Notes under the pieces: generated by a model
Seen by the model: the letters and a program-made list of their open reading frames with translations, nothing else
The model's database searches: none
Told to the model about the DNA's origin: nothing
Assembly (NCBI RefSeq): GCF_030687145.1
Contig: NZ_CP117460.1
Coordinates: forward strand, 5,890,001 to 5,954,000
Reading direction: 5' to 3'
From: Pseudomonas sp. FP1742
Lineage (GTDB): Bacteria > Pseudomonadota > Gammaproteobacteria > Pseudomonadales > Pseudomonadaceae
Length of the DNA stretch: 64,000 bases
Translations under genes and position numbers: made by a program
Part shown: positions 8,713-17,588 of the stretch, piece by piece
How the letters are laid out: each line of letters opens with the position of its first letter
Position numbering within the stretch: position 1 is the first letter of the stretch

Positions 8713-9674
8713 GGTGTCTCCCGAAAATGTTGGTAACCCCGGATTGGCGGGGTGATGTCGTGTCCGTCGGCGTCCAGCAGTATCACGCCCTGCCCTGCAA
8801 TCACCTGCCCGAGCACATGGATCGGCCAGCCGTGCGCCAATAACGACGACAACTCGGCGGGTGGCAAGGTGAAGGCCAGCACGTAATCGTCACCACCACT
8901 GAGGGCGGCTTGCTCAGCGCCAGGCTGGCCAAGGAACGCCAACAGCGCCTTCGACAACGGCAGCTTATGCCGCTCCAGCTGAATCCCGACTTTCGACGCC
9001 AGGGCAATATGCCCGCAGTCGGCGAGCAGGCCATCGGAAATATCCAGCGCGGCGGTGGCCCTGCCACGCAACGCCTGGCCCAACGCCAGTTGTGGTTGCG
9101 GTGACCAGTAATGGGCCAGTAACGGATCGGCGATGGCCGCTTCGGCCGTCCGCTGGCCAAGGACCAACGGCAAGGCGCCCGCGCCATTACCCAGTTCACC
9201 ACCCACACAGAGCAAATCGCCCGGCCGTGCGCCACTGCGGGTCAACGCCAGACCGGTCGGCACCCGACCGAATACCGTCATGGTCAGGCTCAGCGGCCCG
9301 CGAGTGGTATCACCGCCCACCAGTGCCACCCGGCAATTCTGCGCCATGAGGTTCAAACCACGGGCGAAAGCTTGCAGCCAATCGGCAGTTCCCGTCGGCA
9401 AGGTCAGGGCAAGAGTAAAGGCAACGGGGGTGGCGCCCATGGCGGCCAGGTCACTGACGGCCACGGCCAACGCGCGCTGGCCCAGCAGAAACGGATCGCA
9501 GGGGTCGGCGAAATGCACACCGGCCACCAGCGTATCGGTGGAGATTGCCAACTGCTCCCCGGGAGGAACAGCCAGCAAGGCGCAGTCGTCGCCGATCCCG
9601 AGGGCAACACCTTCGCCGCCCTGCGCACAAGGCGCGGCGGCAAAGAAGTTGCGGATCAGCTCAAACTCACCCAT
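8709..9674 (-). CDS. thiL: Thiamine-monophosphate kinase
   Basis: 321 aa from the ATG at 9674 (MGEFELIRNFF, the usual family start); an in-frame TTG at 9692 is less likely. It phosphorylates thiamine monophosphate to the active diphosphate with ATP. Motifs: 'GIGDDCALLAVPPGEQLAISTDTLVAGVHF', 'LVGGDTTRGPLSLT' and 'ALDISDGLLADCGHIA', the purM-like ATP and Mg sites. It sits between nusB and pgpA with no spacing. Confidence 0.96.
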   Translation of the reverse strand: MGEFELIRNFFAAAPCAQGGEGVALGIGDDCALLAVPPGEQLAISTDTLVAGVHFADPCDPFLLGQRALAVAVSDLAAMGATPVAFTLALTLPTGTADWLQAFARGLNLMAQNCRVALVGGDTTRGPLSLTMTVFGRVPTGLALTRSGARPGDLLCVGGELGNGAGALPLVLGQRTAEAAIADPLLAHYWSPQPQLALGQALRGRATAALDISDGLLADCGHIALASKVGIQLERHKLPLSKALLAFLGQPGAEQAALSGGDDYVLAFTLPPAELSSLLAHGWPIHVLGQVIAGQGVILLDADGHDITPPIRGYQHFRETP

Positions 9675-9692
9675 AGCGATTGCAAGCGCCAA

Positions 9693-10193
9693 TCAGCGCT
9701 TGAACGCCTTCACTTCAGCTTCACGCAGACGCGGAGCCAGCTTGTCGAGCACACCGTTGACGAACTTGTGGCCGTCGGTGGAACCGAAGACCTTGGCCAG
9801 TTCGATACCTTCGTTGATCACCACGCGGTACGGCACGTCGACGCGCTTGAGCAGTTCCCAGGTGGACAGGCGCAGCACGGCCAGTTCAACCGGGTCCAGC
9901 TCTTCGATGGTCAAGTCCAGGCAAGGCTTGAGCGCGGTGTCGATCTCGGTCTTGAACTGCGGAACCCCGTGCAGGATTTCGCGGAAGTACGCGCCATCGA
10001 CATCGGAAAAATCGTTATCGACCCGGAACTGCGCTTCGATCTCGTTCAGCGACTGCTTGGCCATGTGCCACTGGTAGAGCGCCTGGGTCGCGAGCTGACG
10101 GGCTTCGCGACGCTTGGCGCTTTTCGATGGCTTGCCGGCATCCGCAGGCTTTGGATCGCGCGGGTTGAAACGATCGCTATCGTCGCTAATCAC
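9693..10193 (-). CDS. nusB: Transcription antitermination factor NusB
   Basis: 166 aa. NusB binds boxA RNA with S10 (NusE) and supports antitermination on rRNA operons. The helical domain is seen from '[31 protein letters not shown]' to '[38 protein letters not shown]'. The N-terminal 25 residues are a Pseudomonas-type charged extension. Its start overlaps the ribH stop by four bases, the classic ribH-nusB link. Confidence 0.97.
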   Translation of the reverse strand: MISDDSDRFNPRDPKPADAGKPSKSAKRREARQLATQALYQWHMAKQSLNEIEAQFRVDNDFSDVDGAYFREILHGVPQFKTEIDTALKPCLDLTIEELDPVELAVLRLSTWELLKRVDVPYRVVINEGIELAKVFGSTDGHKFVNGVLDKLAPRLREAEVKAFKR

Positions 10194-10666
10194 TTGGCCT
10201 CCAACTGCGCCAGCAGGCTGACCATTTCCAGAGCGGACAGGGCAGCTTCAGCACCTTTGTTACCGGCCTTGGTGCCGGAACGTTCGATGGCTTGTTCGAT
10301 GGAATCAACGGTCAGTACGCCGAAAGCGACCGGCACGCCGAACTCCATGGACACCTGGGCCAGGCCCTTGGTGCATTCGCCAGCCACGTATTCGAAGTGC
10401 GGAGTACCGCCACGAATGACCGCGCCCAGGGCGATGATTGCCGCGAACTCGCCCTTCTGAGCGACTTTTTGCGCAACCAGAGGGATTTCGAAGGCGCCAG
10501 GCGCACGGATGATGGTGATGTCGCTTTCGCTCACGCCATGGCGAACCAGGGCATCAACTGCACCGCTGACCAGGCTTTCAACCACGAAGCTGTTGAAACG
10601 GCCCACTACCAGAGCGTAGCGGCCTTTAGGGGCGATGAAGGTACCTTCGATGGTCTTCAGGGTCAT
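10190..10666 (-). CDS. ribH: 6,7-dimethyl-8-ribityllumazine synthase
   Basis: 158 aa. It condenses the ribAD pathway's pyrimidine with 3,4-dihydroxybutanone 4-phosphate to give the lumazine precursor of riboflavin. Family motifs: '[21 protein letters not shown]', '[16 protein letters not shown]', '[25 protein letters not shown]' (with the catalytic His region) and '[31 protein letters not shown]'. Often named ribE in Pseudomonas annotations. It lies 91 bp after ribBA and is coupled to nusB. Confidence 0.97.
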   Translation of the reverse strand: MTLKTIEGTFIAPKGRYALVVGRFNSFVVESLVSGAVDALVRHGVSESDITIIRAPGAFEIPLVAQKVAQKGEFAAIIALGAVIRGGTPHFEYVAGECTKGLAQVSMEFGVPVAFGVLTVDSIEQAIERSGTKAGNKGAEAALSALEMVSLLAQLEAK

Positions 10667-10757
10667 TCGTTAGATCTCTTAAAGAGCCGGGACGCGTTTT
10701 CTACGCATCCCTCAGTGATGTGTTAGCCGCGAATCAAGGACTGGAAACAACCGGTCA

Positions 10758-11849
10758 TTATTCGGAGGGCACGTATTCTACAACTTCCAGATCGAAACCG
10801 GATATCGCATTAAATTTCATCGGTGCACTCATCAGGCGCATTTTACGCACGCCCAGGTCCCGAAGGATCTGCGAACCGGCACCGACGGTGCTGTAGGTGG
10901 TCGGTTTTTTCACTGCGGCGTGATCGGCGGTTTCGCGGATGTGCGCCAGCAACACGTCGCCATCGAGCGGGTGACCGAGCAACAGCACCACGCCGCTGCC
11001 GGCCTCGGCAACCGCGGCCATGGCGGCGCGCAGGCTCCAGCGGCCGGGCTGCTTGACCATCAGCAGGTCGCGCAGCGGGTCCATGTTGTGCACCCGAACC
11101 AAGGTCGGCTCTTCGGCGCACACGGTGCCCAGGGTCAACGCCATGTGCACGTCGCCTTCCACCGAATCACGGTAGGTCACCAGGTTGAACTGGCCCAGTT
11201 CGCTGTCCAGCGGCTGCTCGGCAATCCGCTGAACGGTACGTTCGTGGATCATCCGGTAGTGAATCAGGTCGGCAATGGTGCCGATCTTGATGTTGTGTTC
11301 GGCGGCAAACGCTTCGAGTTCGGCGCGACGGGACATGGTGCCGTCGTCGTTCATCACTTCGCAGATCACACCGCTCGGCTCGAAACCGGCCATGCGTGCC
11401 AGGTCGCACGCCGCTTCGGTGTGACCGGCGCGGGCCAGAGTGCCACCGGCCTGGGCCATCAGCGGGAAAATGTGACCGGGGCTGACGATGTCTTCGGCCT
11501 TGGCGTCTTTGGCGGCAGCGGCCTGCACGGTACGCGCACGGTCAGCGGCGGAGATGCCGGTGGTCACGCCTTCGGCGGCTTCGATGGACACGGTGAACTT
11601 GGTGCCGAAGCCGGAACCGTTGCGTGGCGCCATCAACGGCAGCTTGAGCAGTTCGCAGCGTTCACGGCTCATCGGCATGCAGATCAGGCCACGGGCGTGC
11701 TTGGCCATGAAGTTGATGTGTTCAGGCTGGCAGCATTCGGCGGCCATGATCAGGTCGCCTTCGTTCTCGCGGTCTTCGTCATCCATGAGGATGACCATCT
11801 TGCCTTGGCGGATGTCTTCAACCAGTTCTTCGATGCTATTGAGCGCCAC
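10758..11849 (-). CDS. ribB: 3,4-dihydroxy-2-butanone-4-phosphate synthase with a degenerate GTP cyclohydrolase II domain
   Basis: 363 aa. Residues 1-200 are a complete DHBP synthase: 'MDDEDRENEGDLIMAAE', 'HARGLICMPM' and 'GHTEAACDLARMAG' supply the acidic and metal-binding residues that turn ribulose 5-phosphate into the four-carbon riboflavin precursor. Residues 205-363 have the cyclohydrolase II fold, but the zinc cysteines (C...CDC) and the RQEGRG catalytic stretch are missing; the region reads 'RWSLRAAMAAVAEAGSGVVLLL'. The second domain therefore cannot be an active cyclohydrolase. That activity comes from ribA at 6603-7220. Confidence 0.95.
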   Translation of the reverse strand: MALNSIEELVEDIRQGKMVILMDDEDRENEGDLIMAAECCQPEHINFMAKHARGLICMPMSRERCELLKLPLMAPRNGSGFGTKFTVSIEAAEGVTTGISAADRARTVQAAAAKDAKAEDIVSPGHIFPLMAQAGGTLARAGHTEAACDLARMAGFEPSGVICEVMNDDGTMSRRAELEAFAAEHNIKIGTIADLIHYRMIHERTVQRIAEQPLDSELGQFNLVTYRDSVEGDVHMALTLGTVCAEEPTLVRVHNMDPLRDLLMVKQPGRWSLRAAMAAVAEAGSGVVLLLGHPLDGDVLLAHIRETADHAAVKKPTTYSTVGAGSQILRDLGVRKMRLMSAPMKFNAISGFDLEVVEYVPSE

Positions 11850-11880
11850 AAGGCACCCCCCTTCTTTCGAAATTTGAGCT

Positions 11881-12543
11881 TCAGGATTTGAGGTAGCCGT
11901 TGGCGGCCAGAAAGCTTTCAGTAATATTGCCAGACGTTGGCTCAGCAGCCTTGTCGCCCAGCAACAGGCGCTCCAGATAGCGCGCCAGCAAGTCGACTTC
12001 CAGGTTCACCCGGCGACCTGGCTTGTAAGAAGCCATGATGGTTTCGCTCAAGGTGTGCGGAATGATCGTCAGCAGGAATTCGGCGCCATCAACCGCGTTC
12101 ACCGTCAGGCTGGTGCCATCGACGGTGATCGAACCTTTATGGGCGATGTACTTGGCCAGTTCTTTCGGCGCACGGATGCGAAATTCCACGGCGCGGGCAT
12201 TGTCGGTGCGCGAGACCACTTCGCCGACACCATCGACGTGACCGCTGACCAAGTGCCCACCGAGGCGGGTGGTCGGGGTCAGGGCTTTTTCCAGATTCAC
12301 TGGGCTGCCGCTCTTGAGGTCATTCATGGCGGTACAGTCGAGGGTTTCGCGACTGACGTCCGCCGCAAAGCCATTGCCCGGCAGTTCAACCGCCGTCAGG
12401 CACACGCCGTTGACGGCAATGCTGTCGCCCAGTTTGACGTCGCTCAGGTCGAGCTTGCCGGTTTCTACGTAAACCCGCACATCGCCGCCTTTTGGGGTCA
12501 ATGCACGAATACTGCCGATGGATTCGATGATGCCGGTAAACAT
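11881..12543 (-). CDS. ribE: Riboflavin synthase, alpha chain
   Basis: 220 aa. It dismutates two lumazines to riboflavin. The two internally repeated lumazine-binding barrels are visible: 'MFTGIIESIGSIRAL' with 'GDSIAVNGVCLTAVEL', and the second 'LVSGHVDGVGEVVSR' with 'KGSITVDGTSLTVNAV'. Called ribC in some Pseudomonas genomes. It is placed between ribD and ribBA with gaps of 44 and 31 bp. Confidence 0.97.
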   Translation of the reverse strand: MFTGIIESIGSIRALTPKGGDVRVYVETGKLDLSDVKLGDSIAVNGVCLTAVELPGNGFAADVSRETLDCTAMNDLKSGSPVNLEKALTPTTRLGGHLVSGHVDGVGEVVSRTDNARAVEFRIRAPKELAKYIAHKGSITVDGTSLTVNAVDGAEFLLTIIPHTLSETIMASYKPGRRVNLEVDLLARYLERLLLGDKAAEPTSGNITESFLAANGYLKS

Positions 12544-12587
12544 GGAGTTCTCCTCGAGAACAGGGCCTTCTGGGCTGCAGCCGGGAA

Positions 12588-13721
12588 TTATACGCTGACC
12601 ATTGGGACAGGTATGGCAATGACTCGCCAGTCATCGCCAACCGCGCGGATTTCGGTAATTTTGAGCTCGGGCGCATCTTTCATCTGCGCCAGCGGCCAAT
12701 CCAGCAACGGTCGCGCCGTGGAACCGAGGAACTTGCCGGCGATGAAAATCTGGAATTCATCCACCAACCCTTGCTGAGCAAAGGCCCCGGCCAGACGCGG
12801 GCCGGCCTCGACCAGCACCTCGTTGACGCCACGGGCAGCGAGCTCGACCAGCAACTTGTGCAAGTCGACCTGGCCATCGTCGCCGGCCACGATCAGGCAT
12901 TGCGGACCATTGGCGTATTGCTCTTCGATCGCCATGCACGTCGCGACCAGTGCCGGGCCGGCCTTGAAGAACGGCGCATCCAGCGGCACCCGCAGACGAC
13001 CGTCGATCAGCACGCGCAGTGGCGGACGGCTCATGGCCAAGGCGGTTTGTTCGGGATCGAGGCCCAATTCATCGGCTCGCACGGTCAAACGGGCATTGTC
13101 CGCGAGCACCGTGTCGGCGCCGGTCAGCACCACGCTGGCCTGCGCGCGCAACCGTTGTACCGCCGAGCGCGCCGCCGGGCCGGTAATCCATTGGCTCTCG
13201 CCGCTTTCCATCGCCGTGCGACCGTCGAGACTCATGGCCAACTTGACCCGCACGAACGGCAAGCCGTGCTCCATGCGCTTGAGGAAGCCTTCATTGAGCT
13301 TGCGCGCCTCGCCTTCCAGCACGCCGCTTTCGGTGGCGATACCGGCCTGGGCCAGACGTTGCAGGCCGCGACCGGCGACTTCCGGGTTCGGGTCCTGCAT
13401 CGCTGCAACAACACGCGCCACACCGGCATTGACCAGCGCATCGGCGCAGGGTGGCGTGCGGCCGTGGTGGCTGCAGGGTTCGAGGGTCACGTAAGCCGTG
13501 GCGCCCCGCGCCTTGTCGCCCGCCGCACGCAGGGCGTGGACTTCGGCATGGGGCTCGCCGGCGCGCACATGCCAGCCTTCGCCGACAATCTGCCCGTCGC
13601 GCACCACCACGCAGCCGACCCGCGGGTTGGGGTGCGTCGTGTAATGACCTTTGCGCGCCAGTTCCAGGGCACGGGCCATGTAATGGGCATCGAGGATGGC
13701 TTGTTCCGGGGAGGTGGTCAT
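12588..13721 (-). CDS. ribD: Bifunctional diaminohydroxyphosphoribosylaminopyrimidine deaminase / reductase
   Basis: 377 aa. The N-terminal cytidine-deaminase-type zinc domain has '[11 protein letters not shown]' and '[18 protein letters not shown]' (His and Cys ligands with the catalytic Glu). The C-terminal half is a DHFR-like reductase ('[15 protein letters not shown]', '[15 protein letters not shown]', '[11 protein letters not shown]'). It performs the second and third steps of the riboflavin pathway. Its start overlaps the nrdR stop by 4 bp. Confidence 0.97.
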   Translation of the reverse strand: MTTSPEQAILDAHYMARALELARKGHYTTHPNPRVGCVVVRDGQIVGEGWHVRAGEPHAEVHALRAAGDKARGATAYVTLEPCSHHGRTPPCADALVNAGVARVVAAMQDPNPEVAGRGLQRLAQAGIATESGVLEGEARKLNEGFLKRMEHGLPFVRVKLAMSLDGRTAMESGESQWITGPAARSAVQRLRAQASVVLTGADTVLADNARLTVRADELGLDPEQTALAMSRPPLRVLIDGRLRVPLDAPFFKAGPALVATCMAIEEQYANGPQCLIVAGDDGQVDLHKLLVELAARGVNEVLVEAGPRLAGAFAQQGLVDEFQIFIAGKFLGSTARPLLDWPLAQMKDAPELKITEIRAVGDDWRVIAIPVPMVSV

Positions 13722-14182
13722 TCTTTCACCGGCTCACGGGCGAGGCGATCGATCTCTTCACGGAACTCGTTGAGATCCTGGAAGCGTCGATACACCGAAG
13801 CGAAGCGGATATAGGCGACTTCATCAAGCTTTTTCAGCTCGGCCATCACCAGTTCGCCGACCACGAGGGATTTGACCTCGCGTTCGCCGGTGGCGCGCAG
13901 CTTGTGTTTGATGTGCACCAGCGACGATTCCAGGCGCTCGACACTCACCGGGCGCTTCTCCAGCGCCCGCTGCATGCCGGCACGAAGTTTTTCTTCGTCG
14001 AACGGCTGGCGACTGCCGTCGGTTTTGATCAGGCGCGGCAACACCAGTTCAGCGGTTTCGAACGTCGTGAAGCGTTCGCCGCAGGCCAGGCATTCACGCC
14101 GGCGGCGCACCTGTTCGCCCTCGGCGACCAGACGCGAGTCGATGACCTTGGTGTCGTTGGCACCGCAGAAGGGACAGTGCAT
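13718..14182 (-). CDS. nrdR: Transcriptional repressor NrdR
   Basis: 154 aa from ATG 14182 (MHCPFCG), the standard family length. It has a four-cysteine zinc ribbon (CPFCG and CLACG) followed by an ATP-cone domain ('[20 protein letters not shown]...[18 protein letters not shown]'). NrdR senses ATP/dATP and represses ribonucleotide reductase genes. It is the first gene of the rib-nusB-thiL-pgpA run, a common gamma-proteobacterial order. No NrdR box was seen nearby. Confidence 0.97.
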   Translation of the reverse strand: MHCPFCGANDTKVIDSRLVAEGEQVRRRRECLACGERFTTFETAELVLPRLIKTDGSRQPFDEEKLRAGMQRALEKRPVSVERLESSLVHIKHKLRATGEREVKSLVVGELVMAELKKLDEVAYIRFASVYRRFQDLNEFREEIDRLAREPVKE

Positions 14183-14299
14183 GGTGGCAGGCAACAAAAA
14201 ATGGGAGGGCCATGGTAGCGCATCCCCGTGGCAAGACAAGCCATAGGGTTTGCGGTATACAGACGGGCTATAGATGATTTCACCTTGCTGGAGCCGCCA

Positions 14300-14764
14300 A
14301 TGTCGTTACGACCGCTCGTTTTGCTCAGTCTTTTCAGCCTGCTGGTGGCCTGTGGCAGCGATGCACCCAAGCCCCAGCCACCCACACCTGGCCCGGCGCC
14401 ACAACAGGCGCAGAAGAAAGCCAAGGCGTCTGCCGAGCTCGGCCCGCTGCCGGCTTACCAGCGTGAAATCAGTGGCACCCTGATGGGCGTGCCGGCCGAC
14501 GCCGAAGTCGAACTGGCGCTGCTGGTGATCGACGACAAGGATCGCCCGCAACAATTGCTCGCCAGTGCCAACCTGATCGGCACCAATCAGGTGTTGCCGT
14601 TTCGCCTGCGTTTCAACCCCGAATCCTTCCCGGCCGGCGCTCGCGTTGAACTGCGCGGCCGCGCCAGCCAGTCCGGGCAGTTGATTCTGCATCTGCCGGC
14701 GCAAATCATCACACAACCGACGACCCAGGCCCTGGGTCAGTTGCAATTCGTCAAAGCGCCATGA
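14300..14764 (+). CDS. YbaY-family lipoprotein
   Basis: 154 aa. The start at 14300 follows a CTGGAG site. The lipoprotein signal ends in LLVAC-GS (Cys around residue 19), then a proline-rich linker and a beta-sandwich domain ('[23 protein letters not shown]', '[25 protein letters not shown]') of the YbaY/YscW type. The role of this family is not settled; it is probably anchored in the outer membrane. It is coupled to the downstream methyltransferase by an ATGA overlap. Confidence 0.85.
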   Translation: MSLRPLVLLSLFSLLVACGSDAPKPQPPTPGPAPQQAQKKAKASAELGPLPAYQREISGTLMGVPADAEVELALLVIDDKDRPQQLLASANLIGTNQVLPFRLRFNPESFPAGARVELRGRASQSGQLILHLPAQIITQPTTQALGQLQFVKAP

Positions 14765-15417
14765 TTGCACCGCTCGACCTGCAACAGGCGTTGGGTGAAC
14801 TGCTCGGTGACGCACAGCTTGTAGCCTGCGAGTTGCCGGGCACCGAGCTGAAACTCTGGCTGATCGACGGCGACAACATGGACCGCGCCTTCAGCCCCGA
14901 AGAAACCCGGCGGATTCTCCACGAGCCGCCGTACTGGAGTTTCTGCTGGGCCAGTGGGCTGGCCGTGGCCCGCTATCTCGCCGAGTACCCGCACTGGGTC
15001 GAAGGCAAACGGGTGCTGGACTTCGGCGCCGGTTCCGGGGTGGCCGCGATTGCGGCGGTGAAGGCCGGGGCGCAGGAAGTGGTGGCCTGTGACCTGGACC
15101 CGCTGGCGATTGCCGCGTGTCGGGCGAATGCCGAACTCAATGATGTACATCTGCACTACTCGACGGATTTTTTCGCCGAGGCCGATCGGTTTGATCTGGT
15201 TCTGGTGGCCGACGTGTTGTACGACCGGGAAAATCTGCCGTTACTCGACGAGTTTCTCAGCCGTGGCCGGGAAGCGTTGGTCGCGGATTCACGGGTTCGC
15301 GATTTTCGCCATCCGCTGTATCGGCGCATCGAGATGCTGGAAGCGATGACCTTGCCGGACCTGGCCGAACCCGAAGAGTTTCGGCATGTGAGCCTTTACC
15401 ACGCCACCCGGACATGA
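14761..15417 (+). CDS. Class I SAM-dependent methyltransferase (ETFB/PrmA-like protein lysine methyltransferase type)
   Basis: 218 aa. The SAM-binding glycine-rich motif I is 'VLDFGAGSGVAAIAAVKAGA', motif II 'VVACDLDPLAIAACRANAELN' and motif IV 'DLVLVADVLYDRENLP'. The N-terminal 'PPYWSFCWASGLAVARYLAEYP' resembles the family-16 methyltransferases that modify electron-transfer flavoprotein beta. The substrate cannot be read from sequence. It overlaps the YbaY gene and precedes cnoX by 75 bp. Confidence 0.88.
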   Translation: MIAPLDLQQALGELLGDAQLVACELPGTELKLWLIDGDNMDRAFSPEETRRILHEPPYWSFCWASGLAVARYLAEYPHWVEGKRVLDFGAGSGVAAIAAVKAGAQEVVACDLDPLAIAACRANAELNDVHLHYSTDFFAEADRFDLVLVADVLYDRENLPLLDEFLSRGREALVADSRVRDFRHPLYRRIEMLEAMTLPDLAEPEEFRHVSLYHATRT

Positions 15418-15492
15418 TCACGATCACCCCGCTTTCAGCCGCCCCCCACCAAGCCTTATAGTGACCACATCCACGCTTTTACGAGATCCCCC

Positions 15493-16365
15493 ATGAGTCA
15501 GGAAACGCCGTACATTTTCGACGCCACGACTGCCGATTTCGACCAGTCGGTGATCGAGAATTCCTTCCACAAACCGGTTCTGGTGGATTTCTGGGCCGAA
15601 TGGTGTGCGCCGTGCAAGGCCTTGATGCCAATGCTGCAAACCATCGCCGAGAGCTATCAGGGTGAGTTGCTGCTGGCCAAGGTCAACTGCGACATCGAGC
15701 AGGACATCGTTGCGCGTTTCGGCATTCGCAGCCTGCCGACCGTGGTGCTGTTCAAGGATGGTCAGCCGGTGGACGGTTTTGCCGGTGCCCAACCGGAATC
15801 CGCAGTGCGCACGATGCTCGAACCTCATGTGCAAATGCCGCCGCCCGCGGCTGCCGATCCGTTCGAACAGGCTCAGGCGCTGTTCGATGACGGCCGTTTC
15901 GCCGATGCCGAAGCCATGCTCAAAGTGCTGCTGGCTGAAGACAACACCAATGCCAAGGCGCTGATCCTCTACGCCCGCTGCCTCACCGAGCGCGGCGAAC
16001 TGAGTGAAGCGCAAACCGTGCTCGATGCGGTCAAGACTGATGAACACAAGGCCGCGCTGGCCGGCGCCAAGGCGCAAATCCAGTTTCTCGGTCAAGCCAG
16101 GGATTTGCCGGATGCGGCAGACCTGAAAGCACGCCTGGCGAAAAATCCGCAGGACGATGAGGCGGTCTATCAATTGGCGATCCAGCAACTGGCCCGCCAG
16201 CAATACGACGCGGCGCTGGATGCCTTGCTCAAACTGTTCATCCGCAATCGCGGCTACAGCGAAGGCTTGCCGCACAAGACCTTGCTGCAAGTGTTCGAAC
16301 TGCTGGGCAACGATCATCTGCTGGTGACCACGTACCGTCGCAAGCTGTTCGCCGCGCTCTATTAA
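15493..16365 (+). CDS. ybbN: Co-chaperone CnoX/YbbN (thioredoxin domain plus TPR)
   Basis: 290 aa. The N-terminal thioredoxin fold carries the site WAEWCAPCK, a complete CxxC, whereas E. coli CnoX has lost the first cysteine. The C-terminal half is made of TPR-like helices ('AQALFDDGRFADAEAMLKVLLAEDNTNAKALILYARCL' and so on). The family protects unfolded proteins from over-oxidation and hands them to GroEL or DnaK. The intact CxxC suggests that this version is also redox active, as in some alpha-proteobacteria. Confidence 0.94.
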   Translation: MSQETPYIFDATTADFDQSVIENSFHKPVLVDFWAEWCAPCKALMPMLQTIAESYQGELLLAKVNCDIEQDIVARFGIRSLPTVVLFKDGQPVDGFAGAQPESAVRTMLEPHVQMPPPAAADPFEQAQALFDDGRFADAEAMLKVLLAEDNTNAKALILYARCLTERGELSEAQTVLDAVKTDEHKAALAGAKAQIQFLGQARDLPDAADLKARLAKNPQDDEAVYQLAIQQLARQQYDAALDALLKLFIRNRGYSEGLPHKTLLQVFELLGNDHLLVTTYRRKLFAALY

Positions 16366-16380
16366 GATCTTTTTTACGGC

Positions 16381-16722
16381 TTACTCGATCCAGCTGTACA
16401 GCGGCGTATCCCCGCCGCTCACCACTTTGACGTCCGCGCAGTGGCGCAAGCGCACCAACAAGCGCTTGCCCGCCACTGCGCTGCCGGTCAGTCCTTCCAG
16501 CTGCTCCAGCAAATCCGGCCCATTCAATTGCCCGGCCTTGCGCAGCAGTTCTTTGGCGATCTGCCACAGCGCCTCGTCCTGATTCACCGGTTTGGCCGGT
16601 GTTGTGCTCGCCTCGGGTTTGGCAGCCTGCAACTGCGCACCGAGCTGCGCCCAGTCGCCCTCATCCAGTTCCAGGGTCAAATCCACCGGCCAGTCGCCGA
16701 TGCTCCCGCGTATTCGCAACAT
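16381..16722 (-). CDS. Conserved hypothetical cytoplasmic protein
   Basis: 113 aa, starting at 16722 behind an AGGAG site. The N-terminal part is an amphipathic beta-hairpin ('MLRIRGSIGDWPVDLTLELDEGDWAQL'), followed by an Ala/Pro-rich linker and a helical segment with 'LWQIAKELLRKAGQLNGPDLLEQLEGLTGSAVAGKRLLVRLRHC'. I recognise no domain. It is convergent with ybbN and divergent from the ZrgA-like gene. From memory a homologue occupies the same position in other pseudomonads. Confidence 0.75.
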   Translation of the reverse strand: MLRIRGSIGDWPVDLTLELDEGDWAQLGAQLQAAKPEASTTPAKPVNQDEALWQIAKELLRKAGQLNGPDLLEQLEGLTGSAVAGKRLLVRLRHCADVKVVSGGDTPLYSWIE

Positions 16723-16807
16723 AAGTCTGCTCCTGCATATACCTGACTCCCATGCTCCCATGGGTCTTGCGCAACGCCAAGCAGACGGTCAAACTCTCGG
16801 CACTTTC

Positions 16808-16825
16808 GTTATAAGATTACATAAC
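16808..16825. promoter_or_regulatory. Candidate Zur operator upstream of the zinc cluster
   Basis: GTTAT-N8-ATAAC is an AT-rich inverted repeat 33 bp before the ZrgA-like start codon. Zur boxes contain GTTAT/ATAAC half sites, but usually with a shorter spacer, so the match is imperfect. Placement suits a repressor. Confidence 0.4.
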
Positions 16826-16857
16826 AAACTCTTCACTTTACTTTTCGGAGACCCTCC

Positions 16858-17454
16858 ATGCGCCGTCTGCTGCTCGCTTTGCCGTTTGCCTTGTTGCCGC
16901 TGGCTGTCGCCCACGCGGCTGTCGAGCATGATCACAATGAACACGGCAGCCTCGGCGCTCACGAACATGGCGTCGGCCGCCTGAATGCGGCGCTGGACGG
17001 CCAGACCCTGGAGCTGGAACTGGAAAGCCCGGCGATGAACCTGGTGGGTTTCGAACACGCCGCCACCACCGACGCCGACAAAGCCAAGATCGCCGCTGTC
17101 CGTGCCCAACTGGAAAAACCGCTGGTGCTGTTCAACCTGCCGAAAGCCGCCGGTTGCGTGGTCGCGACCCAGGAACTGGAAAGCCCGCTGTTCGGTGACA
17201 AACCGGATGCCGACGACCATGACGACGATGATCACGAAGAGGCCAAGGACGGTCACGAGCATCACCATGACCACAGCGAAATCCACGCCCGTTACCAATT
17301 CAACTGCTCGGCCCCGGGCGCGCTGAAGACCCTGGACCTGGCGACTCTCTTCAACACATTCCCGGCGACCCAGAAGATTCAGGTACAACTGATCAGCCCG
17401 AGTGGGCAGCAAGGGGTTGATGTGACGGCCAAGGCTGGCGCCCTGAAATTCTGA
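16858..17454 (+). CDS. ZrgA-like histidine-rich periplasmic protein (DUF2796)
   Basis: 198 aa with a signal peptide (MRRLLLALPFALLPLAVAHA). The mature N-terminus is His-rich ('VEHDHNEHGSLGAHEHGVGRLNAAL') and a second acidic/His loop (DDHDDDDHEEAKDGHEHHHD, near residues 119-138) is a likely zinc-collecting region. Family members (Vibrio ZrgA, Pseudomonas PA4063) are induced by zinc limitation and help zinc uptake. It heads a four-gene set with an ABC ATPase, an FtsX-like permease and a DUF3299 protein, separated from them only by a REP pair. Confidence 0.88.
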   Translation: MRRLLLALPFALLPLAVAHAAVEHDHNEHGSLGAHEHGVGRLNAALDGQTLELELESPAMNLVGFEHAATTDADKAKIAAVRAQLEKPLVLFNLPKAAGCVVATQELESPLFGDKPDADDHDDDDHEEAKDGHEHHHDHSEIHARYQFNCSAPGALKTLDLATLFNTFPATQKIQVQLISPSGQQGVDVTAKAGALKF

Positions 17455-17471
17455 TTCGACACCAATCCAGC

Positions 17472-17558
17472 GTGGGAGTGGGCTTGCTCGCGAAGACGGC
17501 AGTACATGCGGCAATGATGTGACTGACACGCCGCTTTCGCGAGCAAGCCCGCTCCCAC
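17472..17558. repeat. REP doublet inside the zinc cluster
   Basis: GTGGGAGTGGGCTTGCTCGCGAAG at the left is inverted as TTTCGCGAGCAAGCCCGCTCCCAC at the right. It sits between the ZrgA-like gene and the ABC ATPase gene and may lower expression of the downstream genes. Confidence 0.82.
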
Positions 17559-17588
17559 AGGGTTCACCACCAACCTGACCGGTTTCAC

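Noticed and set aside
12544..12587. Separate promoter between ribD and ribE
   Set aside because: The 44-bp gap has no convincing -35/-10 pair.
7221..14300. FMN riboswitch in front of any rib gene here
   Set aside because: The conserved AGGGCGGGGTG and CCACCGGCGGT-like blocks were not found in the gaps; the riboswitch is probably at another ribB locus.
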